From the NCBI GenBank assembly GCA_902475435.1, contig CABRZL010000033.1, positions 1-18,012 of the forward strand: a stretch of 18,012 bases of DNA, given 5' to 3'. This document shows positions 7,861 through 14,946 of the stretch, piece by piece. Below the pieces are notes generated by a model. It was not told the origin of the DNA. It ran no database searches and saw only the letters and a list, made by a program, of their open reading frames with translations. The position numbers and the translations under genes are program-made. Position 1 is the stretch's first letter, and each line of letters opens with the position of its first letter. Source of the DNA: an uncultured Eubacteriales bacterium (GTDB taxonomy: Bacteria; Bacillota; Clostridia; Oscillospirales; Oscillospiraceae).

Positions 7861-7872
7861 TGAGGTGATCGT

Positions 7873-8572
7873 ATCAAACAACCATCCAAGGCCGGGGGGA
7901 TTCTCCTCGGCCTTTTTCTGTACATTCCTGTGGTCTGGGCAGCCCTGATGATTGCCCAGTGCTGGGGCGGCAGCCTGCCGGTGCTGCTGCAAAAGCTGGC
8001 GGCCGCCCTGCAATCGCCCCTGGATATTGCCTGGACGGAGCAGAGTGTTCCGTCCATTTTGATTTGCACTGGAGTCTATGGATTCGGGCTCCTGCTGTAC
8101 AATTCCACCCGGCGGCGGACCCGTGATGGAGAGGAACACGGTTCCGCCAGGTGGGGCAATCCAAAGGCAATATTGCGGAAATACCGGGATAAAACCTATG
8201 GGCAAAACCTGATTCTGACGCAGCACGTTCGCATTGGGCTTGACAGCCGGAAGCATGGGAGAAATCTCAACGTGCTGGTCTGCGGTGGTTCCGGCGCAGG
8301 CAAGACCAGGTTTTACTGCAAGCCCAATCTCCTGCAGGCCAACACCTCTTTGGTTGTGCTGGCCCCCAAGGGAGAACTGACACGGGATACCGGCGGCTTG
8401 CTGAAAAAGATGGGCTATGAAATCCGCGTGCTGGATCTCATCCACATGGAGGACAGCCATTGCTACAACCCCTTTTGGTATATTGAAAGCGACAACGACG
8501 CCCAGCGGCTGGTGACGAACTTGTTCAAAGCCACCACCCCCAAGGGCAGCAGCACCAGCGATCCCTTCTGGG
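7873..8572 (+). pseudogene. VirD4/TraG-type coupling protein, 5' exon (split by group II intron, then truncated)
   Basis: VirD4-type ATPases link the relaxosome to the secretion channel. This frame opens after the TGA at 7861 and has no ATG/GTG/TTG until GTG 7930, which would remove part of the first membrane helix. GAGGTGA (7862-7868) is followed 4 bases later by ATC (7873), so the true start is probably there, either a rare ATC start or a mutated ATG. Visible parts: a first TM helix (AGGILLGLFLYIPVVWAALM), a second TM helix (SILICTGVYGFGLLLY), HGSARWGNPK, Walker A GGSGAGKT near residue 138-145, APKGELTRDTG, and YNPFWYIESDNDAQ. The exon ends in the DPFW motif at G8572. Frames past this point belong to the intron. 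The second exon (11235 on) continues correctly but then fuses to VirB4, so Walker B is absent. Confidence 0.88.
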
Positions 8573-8924
8573 GTGCGACTCGTTCGCAGACAGCCACTAT
8601 CCCACAGGGGAATAAACCCTGCGGGCTTATGTCCACATAGTGATTAAAACTGCGGGGCTATTGTTTATGCGAAAGTCACAACTGATAACTCAAGGAGTGG
8701 AATGACGGGGTAACGCCCTGAAACGCTCCCTCTGATACTCCGGCTGGCGTTGGCTGTAAAGGTCAGGGTCAGAAGCTCGGTAAAGTCGGCGGAAGTCTGC
8801 CGTAAGGGTCATAAGACCTACGAAAGCGCGGTGGAGGCACCGTGTGCAGGTGACACGCCGGGAGTCTATAAAATGCCTATGGTGAGAATGTTCACCGACG
8901 AACTGACGAAAACCGCGAATGTAC

Positions 8925-8998
8925 GGGTCTATAAAGGGACTGTGCAGAAATGTACAGGCGCTCTCATGCGGTCAGTGTGGTTCAGTAGTTATCCCAGA
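8925..8998 (+). other. Intron exon-binding sites: EBS1 (8993-8998) and probable EBS2 (8925-8929)
   Basis: EBS1 CCCAGA (8993-8998) is the exact complement of the last six bases of the 5' exon, TCTGGG (8567-8572, IBS1). GGGTC (8925-8929) can pair with GATCC (8560-8564, IBS2) with one G-U pair. The two sites are about 64 bases apart in the domain I region. The EBS1 match supports both splice site and target specificity; EBS2 is less certain because a 5-base match is weak. Confidence 0.65.
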
Positions 8999-9316
8999 GA
9001 CAACTAACCATATTGCGTTACAGGCGCAATCAAGCTGACAGGACCATAGCGGACGCCTAATGGCATATATGAACAGATAGAGTTATTGGAACGAGGAAAG
9101 GCATCAGGTGGCTCATTTGCCGTAACCTGTCGAATCATATAAGCAGGTGCGCTGATGCTGAAAAGCGAAGCTCGAACCAATGATGGCCCAACGAAAAAGG
9201 CGGGCTGGAGGAATGGGCTTTAGTCGGATACGCAACGCAAACGCTATTCAATCGCAATAAGGATTTCGAGTAAGACAAAAAGGGACACTTTCCCCGTGAA
9301 AGGAGAGTGATGCCTT

Positions 9317-10645
9317 ATGCCAAACGAGAAACAACAAAAAGTAAAACTGCTCTCGATAGACAATCTGCGCCACACGGAATATTACGGCCTGCAAGGACAA
9401 TTTGACGAACTGTATGCCAGAAGTAAGAACGACGAAGAATTTACGGATATAATGCCGCTGATTTTAAGCCGTGAAAACATCCTGCTGACATATCGGAACA
9501 TCAAAGCCAATACAGGAAGTAAGACCGCTGGAACGGATAAACTGACAATCGACGCCATAGGAAAGCTGACAGCGGAACAGATGGTAGAGAAAGTCAGGTA
9601 TATCGTGGCAGGAAGTCCACATGGCTACCGTCCAAAACCGGTGCGACGCAAAGATATTCCCAAAACCTACGACCCCGGAAAAACCAGACCGTTGGGGATT
9701 CCCTGTATATGGGATCGACTGGTACAGCAATGTATCAAACAGGGCATGGAGCCAATCTGTGAGGCCAAATTCAGTGATTACAGTTACGGCTTCCACCCCA
9801 ACCGGTCAGCGGAACACGCAATCGCAAAAACCTATCAACATATACAGCGTTCTCATCTGCACTTTATTGTAGAGTTTGATATCAAGGGCTTTTTCGATAA
9901 CGTGGACCACAGCAAGCTCATCCGGCAAGTCTGGGCAAAGGGTATTTACGATACACATTTGATTTATGTGCTGCGACGAATCCTGCAAACTCAAATCAAA
10001 ATGCCAGACGGGAAAATGGTACAGCCTAAAAAGGGAACGCCCCAGGGCGGCATCATTTCGCCACTTCTGGCAAACATTGTACTCAATGAACTGGACCACT
10101 GGGTTGAAAGTCAATGGCGGGAAAACCCGGTGTGCAGGAAGTATGACTACTGGCTGGGCTCTGTGCTGAACAGAGGCCATGGCTACAAAATCATGCGCAA
10201 AACAGGACTGAAAGAAATGTATATCGTGAGATACGCGGACGATTTCAGAATCTTCTGCCGCACAAAAGCAGATGCAGACCGGACTAAAGTTGCGATTACG
10301 CAATGGCTGTCTGATCGGCTGAAACTGGAAGTGTCGCCGGAGAAAACCAGAGTCGTTAATGTCAAACGTCAATGCGCCGAGTTCTTGGGGTTCAAGATCA
10401 AAGCGGTCCCCAAGGGCGGTAAATATGTCGTCAAATCACATATCAGAGACAAACAGCTTGTCCACGCAAAACAGAAGCTGAAAGAACAGGCGAAGCGTGT
10501 GGCGCGTCCACCCAAGGACAGTGCGGAAAAGTACGAAATTGACCGCTATAATTCGATGGTTATGAGAATCCAGAATTACTATCGGATTGCCACATGCGTC
10601 AATCTTGACTGTGACAGGCTCCACAGGGCTGTGATGACGGTATAA
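9317..10645 (+). CDS. ltrA: Group II intron reverse transcriptase/maturase (LtrA-like), C-terminally truncated
   Basis: A 442-residue protein that copies intron RNA and helps it splice. RT motifs in order: KTRPLGIPCIWDRLVQQ and YGFHPNRSAEHAI (RT2 region), FDIKGFFDNVDH with the first catalytic Asp (RT3), KKGTPQGGIISPLLANIVL (RT4), YADD at residues 306-309 (RT5 active site), LEVSPEKTRVVN (RT6) and CAEFLGFKI (RT7). Part of the thumb/maturase domain X follows (YNSMVMRIQNYYRIATCVN). The frame stops at 10643-10645 directly after AVMTV. Relatives I remember continue for roughly 50-60 residues before an NPMNKKRS-CAYT stretch, which here is in another frame 8 bases later. ATG 9317 has AGGAGAG (9301-9307) 9 bases upstream. 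The catalytic RT is intact, but maturase and endonuclease functions are likely impaired. Confidence 0.92.
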   Translation: MPNEKQQKVKLLSIDNLRHTEYYGLQGQFDELYARSKNDEEFTDIMPLILSRENILLTYRNIKANTGSKTAGTDKLTIDAIGKLTAEQMVEKVRYIVAGSPHGYRPKPVRRKDIPKTYDPGKTRPLGIPCIWDRLVQQCIKQGMEPICEAKFSDYSYGFHPNRSAEHAIAKTYQHIQRSHLHFIVEFDIKGFFDNVDHSKLIRQVWAKGIYDTHLIYVLRRILQTQIKMPDGKMVQPKKGTPQGGIISPLLANIVLNELDHWVESQWRENPVCRKYDYWLGSVLNRGHGYKIMRKTGLKEMYIVRYADDFRIFCRTKADADRTKVAITQWLSDRLKLEVSPEKTRVVNVKRQCAEFLGFKIKAVPKGGKYVVKSHIRDKQLVHAKQKLKEQAKRVARPPKDSAEKYEIDRYNSMVMRIQNYYRIATCVNLDCDRLHRAVMTV

Positions 10646-11075
10646 GAATCCCATGAACAAAAAGCGGAGCATCTGTGCGTATACAGCAGAGGGCAGAAAG
10701 GGCATACATGATAATCTGCGGATTAACGTGTCCCTTATGTTTCAACTGATGTGCCAACCCCTTTACAACCGGAGCGCAGAGTATGCCGACAACCGAATTT
10801 CTCTGTTCTCTGCACAATGGGGAAAATGCGCTGTTACAGGTCAGGATTTTCAAACCCTGTCAGATATTCATTATCACCATAAAATTCCACGTAAAAATGG
10901 AGGCAATGACAAGTATGAGAATCTGGTACTGGTTCTTGAACCGGTTCACAGACTGATACACGCCACACAGGAGGAGACCATTTGTATGTACCTGAAAATC
11001 CTGAATCTGGATAAGAAGCAAGTCAAAAAGCTCAATGAATTGCGTGATAAGGCTGGACTGAAACCCATTTCCTGA
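10641..11075 (+). pseudogene. Detached C-terminal HNH endonuclease part of the intron-encoded protein
   Basis: The frame around ATG 10653 reads KNPMNKKRSICAYTAEGRKG and then RSAEYADNRISLFSAQWGKC, CAVTG, and the HNH core HYHHKIPRKNGGNDKYENLV with HRLIHA. In group II intron proteins this En domain cuts the second target strand during retrohoming and is fused to RT and domain X. Here it is out of frame with the RT and the linking part of domain X is missing. No ribosome binding site is visible before ATG 10653, so separate translation is doubtful, though re-initiation just after the RT stop at 10645 is possible. Confidence 0.82.
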
Positions 11076-11152
11076 TTTAACACCAGACATAACCATAAAC
11101 CGCATCTCGTGAGGTTGATTGATTAAGCGTAAGTGAAGTGTATTTCGATGGA

Positions 11153-11186
11153 ACGCCGTATGCGGTGAAAGCCGCATGTACGGTGT
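11153..11186 (+). ncRNA. Group II intron domain V (catalytic hairpin)
   Basis: A 34-nt hairpin. The lower stem GCCGTA/TACGGT (11155-11160/11179-11184) carries the catalytic triad area (CGC, 11154-11156). There is a two-base bulge TG (11177-11178). The upper stem TGCGGT/GCCGCA (11161-11166/11171-11176) is closed by a GAAA tetraloop (11167-11170). This is the standard domain V shape. It lies 49 bases before the 3' splice site, leaving room for domain VI. Confidence 0.92.
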
Positions 11187-11234
11187 GGAGTGGGGAAAAG
11201 CCCGAGATGGTATCAGAGGCTTACCTATCACTAT

Positions 11235-11463
11235 ACAAATCCGAAACGGCGCTGCTGCAGGCCATTATCCTGATGCTGCTCCAGGAGGCCCCGGAATATG
11301 AGCAGGACTTCACCATGGTGATGCGGGTGTTGGAATACGCCCAGGTTAAGGAGAAAGATGAGGAATACGTCTCGCCGCTGGATATGCTCTTCGGGGCCAT
11401 GGAGGAGGAGAACCCTGCCAGTGTGGCAGTCCGGCAGTATAAGGTGTTCAAGCAGGCCGCAGG
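11235..11463 (+). pseudogene. VirD4 3' exon, cut off and fused in frame to VirB4
   Basis: Continues the VirD4 frame from exon 1: KSETALLQAIILMLLQEAPE, then FTMVMRVLEYAQVKEKDEEY, VSPLDMLFGAMEEENPASVA, VRQYKVFKQAAG. In intact VirD4 proteins this is followed by a KTAKSILVS-type stretch and the Walker B half. Here the frame goes straight into EDKTQMFLGYSELLSALDTG, which is VirB4 N-terminal sequence. The junction lies at about 11455-11475. The VirD4 C-terminal half, and the genes normally found between virD4 and virB4 in such elements (small membrane proteins, VirB6-like, PrgI-like), are gone. Confidence 0.8.
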
Positions 11464-13631
11464 AGAGGACAAGACCCAGATGTTCCTGGGCTATTCCGAG
11501 CTGCTCAGCGCCCTGGACACCGGGGCCACCACCAAGCTGACCATTCACAACCGCCGGATCAACCGGCAGAACTTTGCAGGCTCTATTTTGCGGCCCATGC
11601 AGGGAGATCCCCTGGATGGGTTTCGCCAGGAGTATAACGAGATGCTGCTGAGCAAGATCACCGGCTCTGCCGGCAGCATCCAGTAGGAGCGGTACTTCAC
11701 CATCTCCGCCCACAAGCGCAATGTGGAGGAGGCCCGGACCTTTTTCAGCAGGGCCACCGGGGAGCTCTCCGCCCGGCTATCCAGGCTGGATTCCCAAAGC
11801 AAGAATCTGGACGCCGCAGCCCGGCTCCGAATCCTCCACGACTTTTACCGGCCCGGGGAGGAATCGGAGTTTTCCTTTGATCTCAAAGAAGCCATGGGCT
11901 CCGGACGCAGCTTCAAGGATGCCATCTGCCCGGACTCCATGGCCTTCCGGAAGGATCATTTCCGCCTGGGCCAAAAGTATGGCCGGGTGCTGTATCTCAG
12001 GAAGTTTGCCAGCTACATCAAGGACACGCTGATTCAGGACCTGACAGGCCTTCCCGGCAACCTGATGCTGTCCATCGACATCATTCCGGTGCCCACGGAC
12101 GAGGCGGTCCGGGAACTGCAAAACCGCCTGCTGGGGGGAGACCAACGTGACCAACTGGCAGCGGCGGCAGAATGCCAACAACAACTATTCCGCCATTGTG
12201 CCCTATGATCTGGAACAGCAGCGAAAGGAGACCCGGGAGATGCTGGATGGCCTGACCACCCGGGACCAGCGGATGCTGTTTGCGCTGGTGACCCTGGTCC
12301 GTCTGGAGGATTCCAAAAAACAGCTGGACAGCGACACGGAGGCCCTCCGATCCATCGCCCGAAAACATCTGTGCCAGCTGTCCCCTCTCCACTATCAGCA
12401 GACGGACGGTCTCATCACGGCCCTGCCCCTGGGGCTTCGCCGCATTGATGCCCTGCGAACTCTGACCACCGAGGCTCTGGCTGTGCTGATGCCCTTCAAG
12501 GCCCAGGAGATCCGGGACAAACACGGCATCTATTATGGGCAGAACGCCATCAGCCGGAATCTCATTCTGGTGGACCGGAAGGAACTGCTGAATGCCAACG
12601 GCTTTATTCTGGGGGTCTCCGGTTCCGGCAAGAGTTTTGCCGCCAAGCGGGAGATGGTGAACCTGATGCTCTCCACCCAGGACGATGTGATCTGTATCGA
12701 CCCGGAGTCGGAGTACGGCCCCCTGTTTCGCGGCATGGGCGGCCAGGTCATTGACATCTCCGCCGCCAGCCCCAATCACATCAACGCCATGGACATGGCG
12801 GAGGGCTGCGGGGACAGAGAAAACCCCATTGTGCTGAAATCCGAGTTCATCCTGTCCCTATGTGAGCAGCTGGTGGGCAGCGGCAAGCTCAGCGCCAAAG
12901 AAAAATCCCTGATCGATCGGTGTACTGCCTCGGTCTACCGGTATTACCTGCAGGGCAACTATCAGGGACAGACGCCCACCCTGCAGGACTTCTACGGGGA
13001 GCTGCTGAAGCAGCCGGAGGAAGAGGCCCGGGATGTGGCCCTGGCCATTGAACTGTTCACAGAGAGCAGCCTGAATACCTTTGCCAAACCCACCAATGTG
13101 GATACCGGCTCCCGGCTGATCTGCTGCGACATCCGAGACCTGGGCAAACAGCTTCTGCCCATCGGCATGCTGGTGGTGCTGGACAGTATTTTCAACCGGA
13201 TCGTCCGGAACCGTCAGCTGGGACGCCGCACCTGGGTCTTTCTTGACGAAATCTATCTTCTGTTCCAGCATGAGTATTCCGCCAACTTTCTCTTTACCCT
13301 CTGGAAGCGGGGCCGAAAGTATGGGGCCTGTGTCACTGGCTGTACCCAGAATGTAGAGGATTTGCTCCAGTCCCACACCGCCCGAACCATGCTGGCCAAC
13401 TCCGAGTTTCTCATCATGCTGAACCAGGCGCCCACAGATCGGCTGGAGCTGGCAAAACTGCTGAACATCTCCGATCAGCAGCTCAGTCATATCACCAATG
13501 TGGAGGCCGGTACAGGACTGATGAAATGTGGCAGCGCCATCGTCCCCTTCGAGGACCGTTTCCCGAAGCACACAAAGCTATATGGCCTCCTCACGACAAA
13601 GCCCTCTGAACAGGTACCGTCAAAAAACTAA
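11464..13631 (+). pseudogene. VirB4/TraE-type conjugation ATPase, N-terminus replaced, one nonsense and one frameshift
   Basis: VirB4 powers the conjugative type IV secretion channel. The readable frame starts at the VirD4 fusion and stops at TAG 11684-11686. The residue before and the pattern QERYFTISAHKRNVEEAR after it suggest CAG changed to TAG. The same frame then runs to about 12135, where GGGGGGAG replaces an expected GGGGTGGAG (G-V-E-T-N-V-T-N-W), a one-base loss. The remaining frame, 12147-13631, is long and clean: NWQRRQNANNNYSAIVPYDL, Walker A GVSGSGKS near 12616, DPESEYGPLFRGMGG, Walker B WVFLDEIYLLF near 13236, LFTLWKRGRKYGACVTGCTQ, and SHTARTMLANSEFLIMLNQA. The ATPase domain itself is intact and might still be made as a fragment, but no start signal is visible for it. 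Confidence 0.88.
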
Positions 13632-13666
13632 TTTCCTTGTGGACGGGCTTTTATAGTAAAAAGGCA

Positions 13667-13695
13667 TTGCAGTATCATCTCGTCCTCCTTATAAT
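13667..13695 (+). promoter_or_regulatory. Sigma-70 type promoter of the CoiA-like gene
   Basis: TTGCAG (13667-13672) and a perfect TATAAT (13690-13695) with a 17-base spacer. It lies in the 119-base gap between the VirB4 stop and the CoiA-like gene and is the best promoter match I see in the window, implying independent transcription of the downstream gene. Confidence 0.75.
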
Positions 13696-13750
13696 GGAAT
13701 TGATGTTGAGTTCAAGTTTGGCTTTTATATCGGAACTGAGGTGAAAGACG

Positions 13751-14890
13751 GTGAGTCGCATTGTCAAAAATCCATTTGGGAAAAGAAACGGTCAACTCAT
13801 CACAATTGGGGATCTGACACCTGATGAGCGTGGAGTCAAGTGCAATTGCATTTGCCCTGACTGTGGGGGCAAGTTTCTTGCAAAGATTGGTTCTGTCCGA
13901 ACCCCGCATTTTGCGCATGAAAAGGATTCGATGTGTGATCCAGAAAAAGCGTTTATGGAGTCCTTGTATATGTTCCTTTGCAAAGCAATCTCAGAGACGA
14001 ACAGTTTTCGCTACCCCGGGCTTTATGGATTCTATCCAGGATTTGATATTCAGAGAACAGCCACCAGGAAGGACATTGAGACGGTGATAGCCTATTCTGA
14101 TATTGCATTGCCTCCAGAATCTGATTATGAGGAAATTATCGCAGCAAATACAGTATCAATATCCAATACAGAGATACAAAGAAATGCAGAAAAACTACCG
14201 CAGGCTCTGCTTGCAAAACATATTGATATAAAGGGCACAGAACACGTACTTGCGATTCAAATTATTCTCCCACCAAACGTATGCAAAACATTTGAGCCAA
14301 AACAATACAAGGATTACCCAACGCTTGCTATAAAAATCACCGAGGATCTCTATCACATCAAGTCTGATGCACTGCAAATCAGGCTACGAGATGATGTTGA
14401 TTCCAAAATTTGGATATATAGTCCCAAAATCGAAAAATGGTTGGACAAGCAGTTAAAAAAGCAGCATGAAGCACATCAGCACTATATTGAAAAATGCCGC
14501 AAAAATAGTCAAAGGAAAATGGAACTCTATAAACAGCAAAAACAAGCAATAGAAGCTGAAAAAAAGAAGCTTACCGCGTTAGCGCGAAAAAAAGCTCAAG
14601 CGTGGATCGACTGCAAACAGAAAGTGGAGAAATGGGGAATAAGCGCGAAAATCCAAGCATCAGCGCTCTCGGAAAACCAGAAGATATATTCCCAATGGCT
14701 TTCTATAGAGTATCCAATACCACCAACCGACAAGCAAGTCAGAGCCTGGGATGGGACTAGGTGGGCCCGATGTGATGAATGCAACATATGGTATCCAGAT
14801 TTGTTAATGTCTTACCTAGGAGGACCTGGTGATGAGCTGAATAAAGGTGCTTGCCGTTGGTGTGTTAGAAATCGTACACAGCAAAAATAA
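13751..14890 (+). CDS. CoiA-like family protein with N- and C-terminal zinc ribbons
   Basis: A 379-residue protein with GTG start; GAGGTGA (13738-13744) lies 6 bases upstream. The N-terminal motif CNCICPDCGGKFLAKIG, followed by RTPHFAHEKDSMC, is the CoiA-like signature: a zinc ribbon followed by an HFAH motif. A central region (about residues 90-215) has no clear catalytic motif to my eye. Residues about 230-290 are a strongly charged coiled coil (Lys/Gln/Glu-rich). The C-terminal part has CDECNIWYPDL and GACRWCVRN, a second four-cysteine zinc finger. CoiA is a competence protein with a predicted nuclease domain; relatives occur in mobile DNA and their roles are mostly unknown. It is more AT-rich than its neighbours, with its own promoter and terminator, so it looks like a later cargo insertion between virB4 and the CHAP gene. 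Confidence 0.7.
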   Translation: MSRIVKNPFGKRNGQLITIGDLTPDERGVKCNCICPDCGGKFLAKIGSVRTPHFAHEKDSMCDPEKAFMESLYMFLCKAISETNSFRYPGLYGFYPGFDIQRTATRKDIETVIAYSDIALPPESDYEEIIAANTVSISNTEIQRNAEKLPQALLAKHIDIKGTEHVLAIQIILPPNVCKTFEPKQYKDYPTLAIKITEDLYHIKSDALQIRLRDDVDSKIWIYSPKIEKWLDKQLKKQHEAHQHYIEKCRKNSQRKMELYKQQKQAIEAEKKKLTALARKKAQAWIDCKQKVEKWGISAKIQASALSENQKIYSQWLSIEYPIPPTDKQVRAWDGTRWARCDECNIWYPDLLMSYLGGPGDELNKGACRWCVRNRTQQK

Positions 14891-14895
14891 AAATT

Positions 14896-14928
14896 ATGCC
14901 GCTCACTATTGAAGTGGGTGGCATTTTT
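14896..14928 (+). terminator. Terminator of the CoiA-like gene
   Basis: ATGCCGCTCACT (14896-14907) pairs over 12 bp, with two G-U pairs, with AGTGGGTGGCAT (14913-14924) around loop ATTGA, followed by TTTTT (14924-14928). It begins 5 bases after the CoiA-like stop. The ATG at 14896 that opens the next long frame is therefore part of this hairpin and not a real start. Confidence 0.85.
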
Positions 14929-14946
14929 GATGTTGGAGGTGATTTT

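Larger units (their letters stand above)
8573..11234 (+). mobile_element. Group II intron (2662 nt) inserted in the VirD4 gene, same orientation
   Basis: The 5' end reads GTGCG, the group II consensus GUGYG, and the 3' end is AT (AY). Removing 8573-11234 joins TTC-TGG-G to AC-AAA-TCC and gives Asp-Pro-Phe-Trp-Asp-Lys-Ser-Glu, the continuous VirD4 family sequence, which fixes both ends to the base. The intron holds an RNA region (8573-9316) with EBS1 and probable EBS2, a reverse transcriptase ORF (9317-10645), an HNH remnant (about 10641-11075), domain V (11153-11186) and a domain VI region (about 11187-11234). No other gene is supported in 8573-9316: a small ORF at 8750-9007 falls inside structured domain I RNA. 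Confidence 0.95.

Noticed and set aside
7108..8460. Minus-strand ORF of 450 codons
   Set aside because: It lies opposite recognisable relaxase, PcfB and VirD4 coding sequence; its length is explained by GC-rich codon bias on the other strand.
8750..9007. 85-codon ORF near the start of the intron
   Set aside because: It lies in the structured domain I RNA of the group II intron and covers EBS1 and EBS2; there is no good ribosome binding site.
12081..12779. Minus-strand ORF opposite VirB4 (also 12858-13571)
   Set aside because: Both are shadows of the VirB4 frame, which has clear Walker motifs.
5936..13631. All frameshifts as sequencing errors
   Set aside because: Two are in G runs (6394-6397 and 12133-12138) and could be errors, but the relaxase deletion, the VirD4-VirB4 fusion and the intron protein deletion are larger losses that miscalled bases cannot produce.
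14896..14898. ATG at 14896 as start of the CHAP gene
   Set aside because: It forms the first bases of a 12-bp terminator stem, has no ribosome binding site, and a perfect one stands downstream at 14935-14942.
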